NCBI RefSeq assembly: GCF_007990445.1
Contig: NZ_AP019841.1
Location: 1,364,001-1,428,000 of the forward strand
Length of the DNA: 64,000 nucleotides
Direction: 5' to 3'
DNA from: Leptotrichia wadei
GTDB taxonomy: Bacteria > Fusobacteriota > Fusobacteriia > Fusobacteriales > Leptotrichiaceae
A model generated the notes under the pieces. That model was not told the DNA's origin, ran no database searches, and worked only from the letters and a program-made list of their open reading frames with translations. Within the stretch, counting starts at the first letter, position 1. Every line of letters begins with the position of its first letter. Shown piece after piece: positions 52,298-62,890 of this stretch. The position numbers were made by a program, and so were the translations under genes.

Positions 52298-52677
52298 TGG
52301 ATAGGAAAACAAAATCAGCTATTAAAAAAACTTTGAAAGTTATAGAAAAGCTGTCAGATGATGTGATTGTGTATTCAGAAAATTCTGAGATTGAATTTGA
52401 CGAAATGGGCAATCCTATTCAAAACAAAATAGAAAAGACAGTAAAAATGGCTATACTGACACCTAAACACAATTCATCGTTTCCACAAAGTATGGACGGG
52501 AGTTTTTTATCGAATAAAAAAGAGGGATATTATATTTTGGATGATAATCAAGATTTTAAAGTATCGGAAGGTATAAAAATAAAGCATAAAGATGTGATTT
52601 ACAGGGTTTTAAATATTGAGGAAAATTATGGGGAATTTTTGAGAATGGAGCTGAATATAGATGACAAGCGAAATTAA
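52297..52677 (+). CDS. head-closure protein, probable
   Basis: 126 residues, beta-rich in the second half (YYILDDNQDFKVSEGIKIKH). The place between connector and tail completion genes fits head closure. It overlaps both neighbours. Confidence 0.5.
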   Translation: MDRKTKSAIKKTLKVIEKLSDDVIVYSENSEIEFDEMGNPIQNKIEKTVKMAILTPKHNSSFPQSMDGSFLSNKKEGYYILDDNQDFKVSEGIKIKHKDVIYRVLNIEENYGEFLRMELNIDDKRN

Positions 52678-53125
52678 AAAAGAACTTGTGACCGATATAA
52701 AAGAGTTCTGCAAAAAGTTTGGTATAAATCAAATCATAAATGAAGATAAAAGAGACGAGATACTTGCTGAGCAATATGAAAAACTCAAATTTCCAATTGT
52801 TTTTTATAATATATACATTGAAGACGCAGGGAATCCAATTCCTTTCGGCAATGATGAATATTGTTATGACGAAGAAATACAAGTTATCTTGACGTTAGAA
52901 TCAAGAGAAAAACATAATGATTTCGATGTGCTTTATTTATTTTTAGCTAATACAAAAGCAACAAATGATTACTTTGGTGAAAGAAAACATAAAAGGAAAG
53001 TTAGAAAAGTATACAAAATCCAGGAAACAACTTTTAATTTTATGGGTAGAAGATATTACAAGGAAGTTTTGCAGTTTAGTTATTTCGCAGAACATTATAT
53101 AAATAAAAATTTTAAGGAGGAATAA
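52661..53125 (+). CDS. tail completion/terminator protein, probable
   Basis: 154 residues, alpha/beta (EEIQVILTLESREKHNDFD). It lies directly before the sheath gene, where the tail terminator is encoded in contractile phages. One-base overlap with the sheath start. Confidence 0.5.
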   Translation: MTSEIKKELVTDIKEFCKKFGINQIINEDKRDEILAEQYEKLKFPIVFYNIYIEDAGNPIPFGNDEYCYDEEIQVILTLESREKHNDFDVLYLFLANTKATNDYFGERKHKRKVRKVYKIQETTFNFMGRRYYKEVLQFSYFAEHYINKNFKEE

Positions 53126-54273
53126 TGGCAATACAGAGAAATGATTTAAATACTTTGAATAATGTACAAATTAAATCAGAAAATAACAGAGCTTTTTATG
53201 CTGATGTCAGAAGTTTGATGTTTTTTACAAAAGATTTTGCAATATCGCCGACATTTATTACAGAACCTGGCGATTTATTGGAATTAAACATCAGTGGATT
53301 AAATGAAAATCATAATTTTTATAAATTAATAGCTAGTGCATATTCGCAAGCGTATACACCGTTAAATGTAGTTGTTTATGGGAATAATACAGCAGCAACA
53401 TTTACAGAACTTATGAATACATATATAAATCATGAGGACGCTTTTGAAGTCACTAACTGGATTACTAACATGGATATTGTTTCTGAAAAAACGTATATTA
53501 ACAGTATAGTATCTTATGCAAAAACTGATAAGGATAAACAATTTTTTATAGCTGTTGATTATGAAAAAGTAGGAAGTGCAGCTGAAGCTGTAAAATTACA
53601 AACAGAAAATAATGTGAACAACGTTGCGTTTGTAATTGAAGGAACTAAAAATTTAGCTAAAGGAAATTGGCTTACAGGAGCCTTGGTTGGTGGAACAATA
53701 GGATATAAAGATTTAGGAAGTTATATTGTTCATTCGACTCAAATAACTGGTTTTGTCCAAGAAAATTTTACAAAAACTGAGCAAAAATCTTTTTGGGACG
53801 CTGGATTAAATTACTTATCTAAACCAACTCAAGGTTATTTTCATATTGTAAATGGACTTAATTCTGATAATAAAACATTTATCGAATTGAAATTAATTGA
53901 AATTTGGTTGAGAGATGGTTTAAAAAAAGATTTAACAATATTCCAGGTGAGAAAAGACAAAATACCTTTGAATGATATTGGAAGATTAATGATTGAATCA
54001 ATCATTAGAGAACGTTGTAGACAAGGGGCAAGTGCTGGAATGTTTATGGTTGATAATGCTGGAAGTTATTTTGGAACAATAATGCAAAAAGATAAAAACG
54101 GTAATGAGTTTAGTATAAAATTAGGTCATTTAACAGTTAGTGAATTAACACAAGAATCAATTAGAGAAGGTAAGTTCAAATTTGATTTAAGAGTAACTTT
54201 TCTAAATGGTGTGAGAAATTTAGCATTAACAGGAACAATCACAACAGATGGAGAAATTGTATTCGATAAATAA
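53125..54273 (+). CDS. tail sheath protein
   Basis: 382 residues. The C-terminal part resembles contractile sheath proteins in its arrangement (RLMIESIIRERCRQGASAG, then TVSELTQESIREGKFKFDLR, and FLNGVRNLALTGTI). It is followed by a tube-type gene. AAGGAGG upstream. The sheath marks this as a contractile-tailed phage. Intact. Confidence 0.75.
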   Translation: MAIQRNDLNTLNNVQIKSENNRAFYADVRSLMFFTKDFAISPTFITEPGDLLELNISGLNENHNFYKLIASAYSQAYTPLNVVVYGNNTAATFTELMNTYINHEDAFEVTNWITNMDIVSEKTYINSIVSYAKTDKDKQFFIAVDYEKVGSAAEAVKLQTENNVNNVAFVIEGTKNLAKGNWLTGALVGGTIGYKDLGSYIVHSTQITGFVQENFTKTEQKSFWDAGLNYLSKPTQGYFHIVNGLNSDNKTFIELKLIEIWLRDGLKKDLTIFQVRKDKIPLNDIGRLMIESIIRERCRQGASAGMFMVDNAGSYFGTIMQKDKNGNEFSIKLGHLTVSELTQESIREGKFKFDLRVTFLNGVRNLALTGTITTDGEIVFDK

Positions 54274-54288
54274 AAGGGGGTAAATTAA

Positions 54289-54720
54289 ATGTCAACAAAA
54301 CAATATAATGTGGATAACGTTAAAATTGTGTTAACTGCTGCAGGTATTCCTTACGCAATTACTTGCAGACATGAAGATGGTTTTGAGGATGATCCAAACA
54401 CAGAAAGTTCGAGCTCAACAATTGCGAGTTGTGGGCAAAAGGTTGTTAATGTATCAGTCGACGAGAGTGTATCTATCACATTAAGTTTACTTTACGGAAG
54501 CAGCGAGCACAGAACAATGGAAAGATTGCACAAACTTTGGAAAGCAAATAAAGGACCGTTTCCAATGTTTATGGTAATAACTGATACAAATACAAATGAA
54601 ACTTATATATATAATGGTGTTTCATTTAAGAAAAAAGCTGCGTTAAAATATGCAAACGAAAGTGGAACTGAAGCAAGAGCATGGGAGTTTGAAGCAGAAA
54701 GCAGAGAACTTGTAATGTAG
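54289..54720 (+). CDS. tail tube protein
   Basis: 143 residues, beta-sandwich-like (YNVDNVKIVLTAAGIPYAIT, NETYIYNGVSFKKKAALKYA), right after the sheath gene as usual. AAGGGGGT upstream. Intact. Confidence 0.7.
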   Translation: MSTKQYNVDNVKIVLTAAGIPYAITCRHEDGFEDDPNTESSSSTIASCGQKVVNVSVDESVSITLSLLYGSSEHRTMERLHKLWKANKGPFPMFMVITDTNTNETYIYNGVSFKKKAALKYANESGTEARAWEFEAESRELVM

Positions 54721-54816
54721 AAAAATTATTTAACAAAGGAAATAAAATCATAAGGACAATGGCAATTGAATAATGACTGTGAAAACTAAAATATTTGTTT
54801 TTTAAGTTTGGGATAA

Positions 54817-54866
54817 TGGTATAATTAAAATTATTCTTTAATTTCTCTTAGAAATAGTGTATAATA
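54817..54866 (+). promoter_or_regulatory. internal promoter(s) before the inserted membrane-protein gene
   Basis: Two -10-like boxes occur in the 179-base gap after the tube gene. TGGTATAAT (extended -10) lies around 54817-54825, and GTGTATAAT lies about 37 bases further on. The -35 boxes are weak, so this is tentative. Confidence 0.4.
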
Positions 54867-54899
54867 TAGTAAATTATTTTTAAGGAGGAATGATATTAA

Positions 54900-55586
54900 A
54901 TGTTTTTAATATTTTGGATAGCCTGTATATATTTCTATGTTAGGGTAATTAGATTCAGCTTGAAAGAAATTCCTAAAATTAAAGAATACAGAAAAACTAT
55001 GAGCAAGAAAGAGGCAAAAAAGAAAATTAAAAGCGAAAGAACTAAAAGGGATAAACTGGATTCCGTATTAGCAGTTGTATTTTTGTTTTTAGCGATGGTT
55101 AGTTCTCCAAATTCAGGGAATAAAACTGAAACAGCAGAGAAAAAAGAAGTTAAGAAAGTCGAAGCCAAAAAGGAAGAGGTTAAGAAAGAAGAGCCAAAGG
55201 CTGAAGCAAAAGCAACTGAAGTCGAAACAGACCCTTACAAAGAAATTGAAGATAATATAAAAAGAAAGTTTCCAAAAACTAGAAAGATAGTAGCTACTGA
55301 TGTAGGTGTTGTATTAGAAATTCAAGCAAAGGGTGGTTTTACCAAAAATATGATGGTTAAAGAAATGTTTAGAGATGCCAGAAAATATATAAATGAAATT
55401 AACAAACAGTATAAAATGAGAAACTTAAAATATGAAAGTATGGCACTACAATTTTTTTATCCTATGAGTGATGGTGAAACAAGTGGAAATATGAAAATAC
55501 TACAATTGGATGTTGATAATGATATGATTGAAGTTGGATTTGTAATGCCTACAATCGCTGAAGAAGTGAAACAAAATTTTAAATAA
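54900..55586 (+). CDS. membrane-anchored protein, probable cargo (moron) gene
   Basis: 228 residues. Hydrophobic segment 1-20, basic helix, second hydrophobic segment about 60-71 (AVVFLFLAMVSS), then a Lys/Glu/Ala-rich stretch of repeats (KKEVKKVEAKKEEVKKEE). A folded C-terminal domain follows (FPKTRKIVATDVGVVLEIQA). AAGGAGG upstream and its own promoter region. Not a known tail gene; it sits between tube and chaperones like an inserted gene. Confidence 0.6.
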   Translation: MFLIFWIACIYFYVRVIRFSLKEIPKIKEYRKTMSKKEAKKKIKSERTKRDKLDSVLAVVFLFLAMVSSPNSGNKTETAEKKEVKKVEAKKEEVKKEEPKAEAKATEVETDPYKEIEDNIKRKFPKTRKIVATDVGVVLEIQAKGGFTKNMMVKEMFRDARKYINEINKQYKMRNLKYESMALQFFYPMSDGETSGNMKILQLDVDNDMIEVGFVMPTIAEEVKQNFK

Positions 55587-55604
55587 AAATTTTTAAAAAA
55601 GTTC

Positions 55605-55633
55605 TTGACTTTTTACGTGTAAACGTGTAAAAT
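55605..55633 (+). promoter_or_regulatory. promoter with tandem 8-bp operator
   Basis: TTGACT (55605-55610), 17 bases, TAAAAT (55628-55633). The spacer and -10 hold two tandem copies of ACGTGTAA (55615-55622 and 55623-55630), a likely binding site for the ribbon-helix-helix protein encoded next. Confidence 0.65.
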
Positions 55634-55654
55634 ATAAAAGTCAGGAGGTTAAAG

Positions 55655-55798
55655 ATGGAAAATAAGAAAAATATATCATTTAAAGTAGATTCGGAATTAC
55701 ACAAAAATATTAAATTGAAAGCTACAAATATGGGAATAGGGATAAAAGAATATATTTTAAATTTGATAAAAAAAGATTTGGAAAGTGAGGAGAAATAA
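55655..55798 (+). CDS. ribbon-helix-helix regulator
   Basis: 47 residues, CAGGAGG upstream. The strand KNISFKVDSELHKNIKLKA is followed by two helices (IGIKEYILNLIKKDL), an Arc/MetJ-like layout. It has its own promoter with a tandem repeat, so autoregulation is likely. No toxin gene is adjacent. Confidence 0.65.
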   Translation: MENKKNISFKVDSELHKNIKLKATNMGIGIKEYILNLIKKDLESEEK

Positions 55799-55801
55799 AA
55801 A

Positions 55802-55829
55802 ATAAGACCTCTTTGCAAAGAAGTCTTAT
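55802..55829. other. strong hairpin after the ribbon-helix-helix gene
   Basis: ATAAGAC (55802-55808) pairs with GTCTTAT (55823-55829), with an inner TCTTTG/CAAAGA stem. No T run on either side worth calling, so it may be a terminator, a processing site or an operator. Confidence 0.45.
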
Positions 55830-55900
55830 GGTATTTCTACCTCATCAATAGAATTATACCATATTGACTTCTAAAAAACAATATTTTAGGAGGAAATTTA

Positions 55901-56449
55901 ATGGAAAACATTATGGATTTAGTAAAAGTAGAAAGACATGAAAATTACGGATTAGTTGTAAGTAGTAGAGTTATTGCAAGAGCATTGGATAAAAGGCACG
56001 AAAAAGTTTTAAGAGACATTGATAAAATTTTAATCAACCCAGATTTGGGTAGATTGATTTTCACAAGTAATTACAAGGATAGCAGAAATAGAAACTATCG
56101 TGAATATCTTTTAACCAAGGACGGATTTATCCTTTATATGTTCAATATACAAGGACACAACAAATTCAAACTGGCTTACATAAACGAATTTAACAGAATG
56201 GAAAGATTGTTAAATCAGCAAAGATTGTTACCAATGCCAAAAAGTGACAAAGTTTCAATACCACTTGATAAAGCAGTTCATTGGGCTAAGATAAAAGAAA
56301 TCGCAAACAAGGCTAATGAAGTAAGAAGTGATACTTATAGAAAAATATGTAAACTTTCTCAGGACTTGGCAATGATAACAAATCAGATTGACGAGCTTTC
56401 TGGAATGACATTTGAAGTTGAAAATTTACTAGACCAAATTGAAAATTAA
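55901..56449 (+). CDS. Rha-family phage regulatory protein
   Basis: 182 residues, AGGAGG upstream. The Rha domain is clear: VVSSRVIARALDKRHEKVLR, YLLTKDGFILYMFNIQG and AYINEFNRMERLL. It is a second, intact member besides the broken one at 39.7 kb, placed unusually within the tail operon. Rha proteins interfere with phage growth or act as antirepressors. Confidence 0.8.
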   Translation: MENIMDLVKVERHENYGLVVSSRVIARALDKRHEKVLRDIDKILINPDLGRLIFTSNYKDSRNRNYREYLLTKDGFILYMFNIQGHNKFKLAYINEFNRMERLLNQQRLLPMPKSDKVSIPLDKAVHWAKIKEIANKANEVRSDTYRKICKLSQDLAMITNQIDELSGMTFEVENLLDQIEN

Positions 56450-56534
56450 ATAGAAACACTAAATCACAGTCATTAATTTGATTGTGATTTTTTTATTACA
56501 AAAAATAAAATTAAAATATATAAGGAGAAATAAA

Positions 56535-56753
56535 ATGAATTTAGAAAGAAAATATAATGAAGAAGAAGAAAAAGCAATTAATATGTCAAGAGAAATGGCT
56601 GGATTGCCACCTATTACACAAGATAATGAAAATATAACAGTTGAAAATAAAGAAGTTAAGAATGAAGCAGCAACGATTGAAGCTATTGCAACAGAGGAAA
56701 CGGCTAAAGGGAAGTTAAAAAAAGAAGAAATGAAGCCGAAAGAAGAAGAATAA
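56535..56753 (+). CDS. tail assembly chaperone, first frame
   Basis: 72 residues from ATG 56535, AAGGAG upstream. Acidic and Ala/Thr-rich (EEEEKAINMSREMAGLPPIT). It lies between tube/regulators and the tape measure gene, where chaperone pairs sit. The codons TTA AAA AAA G at 56715-56724 form an A7 slippery run, and the -1 frame stays open from there into the next piece. Confidence 0.5.
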   Translation: MNLERKYNEEEEKAINMSREMAGLPPITQDNENITVENKEVKNEAATIEAIATEETAKGKLKKEEMKPKEEE

Positions 56754-57312
56754 AACAGCAAGGTGGCTTAAGACCTAGACAAATATTTAAGCACACTTTG
56801 GTTGACTGGGACGGAAAACCAAAGGATGTGATTTGTACATATCCCACTACAAAGCAAGCGTCAAAATATTCAAAAATGGATTTTGATCCAGTAACTGGAA
56901 AAGGAGTACTTGATTTTGGCGATATAGTTGATTGTTTTTATAATGATGACTTGTTACCACGATTTAACATTGAGGATTTTCCATCAAGCGAAATCATTGG
57001 ATTAGGTGTATTTTTATTGGAAGTGGTAAGAAATCCCTTCCTTAAATAGGAATCCGGCATTTTTTCATGAAGGGAAAATATATTTTAATAAAGACGAAAT
57101 GTTAAAAGATATAACAGAAATTGAAAATTTAGCATTTCAATTGGAAATAAATGACAATTTTAAAAGTTTTAATTCTTTTGTTTTTTAAAAAATATAATGA
57201 AAATAAAATCTCTGAAAAAGAGTTTGAAACTTTTTTGAAAATGTGTTTTTATGATACAGAAATCCAAAAAGCAAAAGAAAAAGAACTAAAAAAGATTAAG
57301 AAAGGGAAATAA
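56723..57312 (+). pseudogene. tail assembly chaperone, second frame; further broken downstream
   Basis: The -1 frame from the A7 run reads through KQQGGLRPRQIFKHT and LVDWDGKPKDVICTYP, then FGDIVDCFYNDDLLPRF, to a TAG at 57047-57049. A different frame then gives NPAFFHEGKIYFNKDEM and EIENLAFQLEINDN. After another shift near 57,187 it gives ENKISEKEFETFL and a basic end, stopping 57312 just before the tape measure start. The first junction could be programmed; the other two look like indels. Confidence 0.5.
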
Positions 57313-60210
57313 ATGGCTAGTGGAGTAGGAGTTACTTATGAATTAGAGTTTGTTATTAAAGATAAAAATGCAAAGCAATGGATACAATCAATGCAAAAAG
57401 AAGCTGAAAAACTAGCTAAAACATTAGATAAGGTTAGTTTAAATAATTTTAATAAGCAGATGCAACATATGCAAAAGCACTTGCAGGCACAAGGGGATAA
57501 ACTCAAATCTCAAATGAAAATGGCTCAGGATATGATGAAAACTCTTGGAACTGGCAAAACTGTAAAAAGTGGATTGGATAACGTAAAAAAAGAAACACAA
57601 GAAGCTAAAAAGAAAATGGATGATTTGAACAAAGTCAAAGAAGCAGTTGGAAAGTCGGTTAAGAATCCTCTTGGAAACGTGGCTAAAGGTGCTGACAGTG
57701 CAATAAAAAAAGTTAAAGGGCTTTTAAATAAAGTTCGGGATGGAGCATTGTATAAGGCAGGAAGTTTTATTACACAGGCTGGAATGGAAGCGTTGCAGGA
57801 ATATGGACAAACTGATTATGAATTACGTGGCGCTTCTGCCAAAACAGGTGGATATGGTGTTGATTTAAAAGAGTATAGGCGACTACCAAAAAAAGTTGGT
57901 GGAGATACAAAATTTAATAACTTAGATGTTGCACAGGCTATTAATGCTGGAGCAACGTTAGGAATTAAAAAAGACGAAATGAAACAAATCATACCAGCAG
58001 CTGCTAATTTGGCACAAGCGTTTAATTCGGATATAACACCAGCTCTTGAAATGGTTAAAATGCACATGAACTCTTATCAATTATCTGCGAAAGAGGCTCA
58101 AAAAGTTACTGATATGATAGCTGTTACATCTAAAAATACAGCTGCTGATTTACCTAGATTGGCAGAAGGATTTAAGTATGTTGGAGCGTCTGGGAAAGCA
58201 TTAGGAGTGCCACTTGAAACAGTTTATGCGATGTTAGGAAAATGAATGACAACGGATTAACAGGGTCAACAGCAGGTACTGGATTAAATCAAATGTTTGA
58301 AAGTTTAAAAGATTTTAAAAAACGTGGGAAACTTGAAGATTTAATTGGTAAGGTTACAGATGAAAAGGTAATTTACAAGATATGGTTTCAATTATTGAAA
58401 GATTAAAAGGTGTAACTGACAAAATGGGTAACGCGGATAAAGCTGGAGTATTAAAAGCTATATTCGAGTACAAGGAGGTAGAGCCGCCAATACGCTATTG
58501 AATGGAAGTATAGAAGACTTAAAAAAACTTCAAAACGAAATAAAAAATAGTAGTAGCTAAGCAATTGAGTGACTTTATGATGCAAGGAAGTGCAGGAGCG
58601 GTTGAAACTTTAATGGGAACAATGTCAAGCACGTTTGCAGCGGTATTTGATTCATTAGAGCCTTTATTAGTTCCGGTTGCAGGGTTATTTATGGGAATAG
58701 CTGAAGCAATTGGACAGGTAGCAGAAAAGCGCCTTGGCTGTTGCAATTAGTTTCTATTTTGGGAGCTTTAGTAATTGGAGAAATGGTATTTAATAAAATG
58801 AAGTCAAGCATTGGGCCTTTCATTTCTGGGATAAAAGAAGCTATTGCAAGTGTTAGCTTATTAAAAATAGTTCTTTACGGACTATTGGCGATTGGTTTAG
58901 TAGTTATATTTAATATGTTTAAGCAATGGCAAGATTATTTGCAACAAAATGCTGACGTAAACAAAGTGTGGACGGCTACATTGCAAAGTTTAGGAAGTGC
59001 ATTAGGAGCAATCAGCGACTTGATAATGGCTGTTGTAGGTGCGTTATTTGGATTTAGTACAAAATCAGAAGATGCAAAAGATAAAACGCAAATTTGGGGA
59101 ATGACAGCTGATGAAGTTAAACAAAAATTAGAATCTTTTAAAGAAAAAGTAGATAAATTTTCAGAAAGAGTCCGCGAAATGACCAAATGGGTCGAAGAAA
59201 ACAAAGAGACTGTTAAATTCTGGGGAACTGTATTTTTAGGATTAGCTGTTGGAATAGGTATATTATGGGCTTTAACTGCGGCACAATCAGCATTTAATGC
59301 AGTTGCAGCTTTAAATCCATACGTTTTAATAGCAATGGCAATAATAGGTGCTATAATGCTAATTTGGACGGGACTTACTTGGCTATATAATAACGTATCT
59401 TGGTTTAGAGATGGTGTTAATATGGCTTGGGATTTTATAAAAGAACACTGGATAATGATATTGTCTTATTTAGGAGGTTTTTTAATAGGCGGACCAATCG
59501 GTATAGCACTTGTTTGGTTATATAACAACGTGAGTTGGTTTAGAGAGTGTTAATGCAATTTGGGATCAGATAAAAGAACATTGGGAAATGGCGGTAGGAG
59601 CAATCGCCGGTCTTTTATTAGGAGGTCCAATCGGGCTGCGATCGGGCTTTTATTGGCTGGCTTGTTGAGCTTTATAATAAAACGAAACTTTTAGAAATGC
59701 GGTTAATACAGTTTGGAATGCTGCCAAAAAATTATTTCAGAGGCTTGTTCAGTAATTGCAGGAGCGATTGGAGGAGTTATTAGTATTTTAGGAACTGCAA
59801 TATCGAGAATGGCAGAATTTCTTGCAAAATCTAAAACTGCTTCACAGCAAAAGCAATAGGAGTAGCGTTCACTCCGCAGCCTTTAACATATCAAAGTGCA
59901 AGTTTAGGTAATTTAGGACATAAAGCGGTGGGAACTAATAATTTCCAGCACAAGGTGGTGGGGAATGACTACTATCGATGAGCATGGAGATGAAGCTATT
60001 TGGTTGCCAAACGGCTCAATGGTTGCAAGAAACACAACAACTAACGATATGTTAAACAATTTAAAATCTATTAAAGCTAATACTCGTGGTGGACTGAAAG
60101 ACAGTGGAACAGTTGTTACAAATAATAATCATTTTGTATTTAATGTTAATGGAAATGATGAAACACTAAACGAATTAAAAAATGAACTTGAAAAATTAGG
60201 AATAGTTTAG
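57313..60210 (+). pseudogene. tail tape measure protein, fragmented by many frameshifts
   Basis: The first 310 codons are intact: coiled-coil start (QWIQSMQKEAEKLAKTLDKV), then a conserved core (DYELRGASAKTGGYGVDLKE, ITPALEMVKMHMNSYQLSAK). After 58245 the reading continues through about ten frame changes. The pieces remain recognisable: GSAGAVETLMGTMSS; the hydrophobic block 58741-59553 with two copies of WLYNNVSWFR; and the end TTIDEHGDEAIWLPNGSMVA. Sense is restored by single inserted bases, mostly in A or G runs. It would set tail length and span the membrane on injection. Confidence 0.8.
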
Positions 60211-60220
60211 GAGGTATAGA

Positions 60221-60809
60221 ATGCAAGTATTAGATTTTTAAAAAAGCAATTGCAGGATTTGAAGCACAAAAGATAGACTTGAAAAATGTATTTAAAATAT
60301 TTTGGCATAAAACCTAATGGATTTTTAGGTACTATACCTCTTTTAGTAATTTCGACCGATTATAGTCAAGATAATGAAATAACAGGCTACAAATCGTATT
60401 TAAAAGATAATTTTAATGAAAATATGTTTGTGAATCCATATACATTAAAAATTGAGGTAATTTTACACGGTAAAGAATGGAAAGATGAACTCGAGAAATT
60501 AGTTAAAGAATCAAAAAAAAGAAATTATACAACATTTATGTATACTAAATTTGATAAGGTTTATGCTCCACTTGCAATAACTAGTGTCAGTTACTCGAAA
60601 ATTATCAAAATTATACTAGTATAAAAGTTTCGATAAATTTAAAAGAAGTAAACTTGTTAAAATTTACTACAACTGACGGAAAGACTACAACGAGTGCTTA
60701 TGATCCAGAGACTAATACCCAAAATCGAGAAATGTCTGAAGTTTCGATGAGTGAATCAATGAAAGGTGGACTTGGAGATGATCCTAGAACAGGAGATATT
60801 AAAGCATGA
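60221..60809 (+). pseudogene. tail protein after tape measure, frameshifted
   Basis: ATG 60221 with AGGAGG upstream. One extra T after six codons, another shift near 60,293, and a third near 60,600 break a protein. Its main piece reads YFGIKPNGFLGTIPLLVIST to YAPLAITSVSYSK, ending in MKGGLGDDPRTGDIKA. Possibly a baseplate or LysM-less tube-tip protein; family not recognised. Confidence 0.5.
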
Positions 60810-61139
60810 GAAAATTATATAGTTTTGATATTTTATATAAGAAAAATAAAAAAAGTAGTTACAGAATTTTATTAGACGATGGAGAAGAAACGTTGTTAGT
60901 TATATTGGAAATTTACAATATAAAGAACTTTGGTATTTAGATGTAAATACTGATAACGAAAATTTACATATGGGTCAAAGAATTAATGCATACGAAGATT
61001 TGTTCTTATTGTGCAGAAGACGATATAAAGAATCCCAAATGTTAAAATGATAGCTTTGCCAATTAATTTGAATGGCTTTGATGTTGAGTTTACAACAGAG
61101 ACAGCTGGAATATTACAGGATATTATGGTGGTGGTTTAA
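60806..61139 (+). pseudogene. small tail/baseplate protein, frameshifted
   Basis: Starts within the stop of the preceding gene (ATGA): MRKLYSFDILYKKNKKSS. Pieces in other frames follow (GNLQYKELWYLDVNTDNE; MIALPINLNGFDVEFTTETA), and its end TAATG overlaps the next start. At least three indels. Function unknown. Confidence 0.45.
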
Positions 61140-62304
61140 TGGCTGAGAACACAGGAAATGATAATTACTATATTTTGTGGGACAGATATGCAAAAGTAAC
61201 TTTTAAAGTAAAAATGGAGATGAAACAGAGGAAATTGAATTTGAAAGATTTCAAATTGAAAATGGAGTTGATTATTCGCCAGATTTCGAGATACAAACTG
61301 AATTTGATATAACAGAAAGCACTAATATTGCTAAAATAGTTATTTATAATTTAACAGATGAAATGATTAAAAATTAAAAAAAGGTGTTGAAGTAGTTATT
61401 GAAGCTGGGTATTGGAATGATGGAGTAAATAAAGATATTGGTGTTATCTATAAAGGGATTATCGAGAGTTTGAAAGGAAGTTGGAGCAACGCTGATAAGA
61501 AATTTGAGATAACTTGTAATACTTATAATGATGAATACAAGGATACAAAAATAAATCTTAAAACTGGAAAAGGGACAAAAGCTAGCACAATAATAAAATT
61601 AATTTTATCAAAATTGGATAAATTAAAAGCTGGGACAATAGAGCTTGGTAAGGATATTGATTATAAAGACGGAAAAACAATGCATAACAACGTAAAACAC
61701 ATCTTTAAAGAAATAGCAAAAGATACTAAAAGTGTTTTTTTATAACAAATGGAGTTGTCACTTTTCAACCACGAGATAAGATAAATAGAGGTATTTTAGA
61801 ATTTGATCCGAATCGATTTCAAGATGTAAAAGAAAATGACGGTACTTATACATTGAAAAGTATATTTGATCATAGATTTCAAGAAGGTTTTAAGATTAAT
61901 TTAGATTTAAAAAAGGAATTTGAGCAACTTGAAATTAAAGGAGAGTATCTTATCACAAAAGGTAAGCACGTTATTAATTTTAAAAGCGATGCATATACAG
62001 AGTTGGAAATAAAACTAAATTTGATGATGAAGAAGCTAAGAAAGCTAATGAAATCGAAATTGTTTCTGGAAAAAAAGGGAAAATGAGAAAGCATCTAAAA
62101 ATAAAAGAAAAAAAGCAAAAAAAAAAAGACGATAAAAGAGTAAGAAAAATGAAAAAATACTAAAAAAACAAGCAAAAAGAAAACGAGGTTAAAAATCTAA
62201 TAACACAGAAACTAAAAAAACTACTACAAAAAGTAGCGGAAATAAAAAGAAAAAAAGACTGGGATAGAATAGTGAGAACATATGGAGTAGGAGGTAAAAA
62301 GTGA
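61139..62304 (+). pseudogene. baseplate hub / late control D-like protein, frameshifted
   Basis: Starts MAENTGNDNYYILWDRYAKV. Middle pieces read FQIENGVDYSPDFEIQTEFD, IAKIVIYNLTDEM and GVIYKGIIESLKGSWSNADK. The tail is lysine-rich, then ends DWDRIVRTYGVGGKK at the stop 62302-62304. The beta-rich 'YKGIIES' pattern and place match XkdQ/gpD-type hub proteins. About six indels. Confidence 0.55.
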
Positions 62305-62332
62305 GAAAAAAACAGGAGATCATATAGAATCA

Positions 62333-62881
62333 ATGATAAGTGGAAGATTTGATAATTTGAATACTTTTGCAATAGCTAAAATTGTTGAAGTAGATAACTC
62401 TAACATGAGCTGTAGTATACAAATGTTAGATATTCCTGAACTTTTTGGCACACGTGATGAAGTTGAAATAATTGAAAATGTTCCAATTGCTCCGATTTTT
62501 TGGGGGTGTAAATGCAAAGTAAATGCTCCATTGGCTGCGAATGATAAGGTTTTAGTAGCTTTTTGCCAACATGATACATTTAATGCAAGAAACGCTTCTG
62601 AACCTTGCGAGCCGAACTCTAGTGCAAAATTTGATATAAATAATGCCGTTGTAGTTGGACAAATAACAAGTGATGCAGAAAAGAACATATCTAACGACTT
62701 CTATATCACTTATGGTGGAACGCTTGTAACAATAAATGATAGCGGTGTCAATATAAAAGGTGGTTCAATCAGTATAAGTGGGCCTGTTAAAGTTGACGGA
62801 AGTTTAGAAGTTAGTGGAGACGCTACAATTGGTGGAAAGTCATTTTTAACTCATACAAATGGTGGATTACCATTGGATTAG
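62333..62881 (+). CDS. baseplate spike protein (gpV/Gp138-like)
   Basis: 182 residues: an OB-fold-like domain (FAIAKIVEVDNSNMSCSIQM, APIFWGCKCKVNAPLAANDK), then a beta-helix tip (GVNIKGGSISISGPVKVDGS). This is the layout of the membrane-puncturing spike. The annotated ATG has no ribosome site; GTG 62301 with GGAGG upstream is one A short of being in frame, so the N-terminus may be about ten residues longer. Confidence 0.72.
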   Translation: MISGRFDNLNTFAIAKIVEVDNSNMSCSIQMLDIPELFGTRDEVEIIENVPIAPIFWGCKCKVNAPLAANDKVLVAFCQHDTFNARNASEPCEPNSSAKFDINNAVVVGQITSDAEKNISNDFYITYGGTLVTINDSGVNIKGGSISISGPVKVDGSLEVSGDATIGGKSFLTHTNGGLPLD

Positions 62882-62890
62882 GAGGATATC

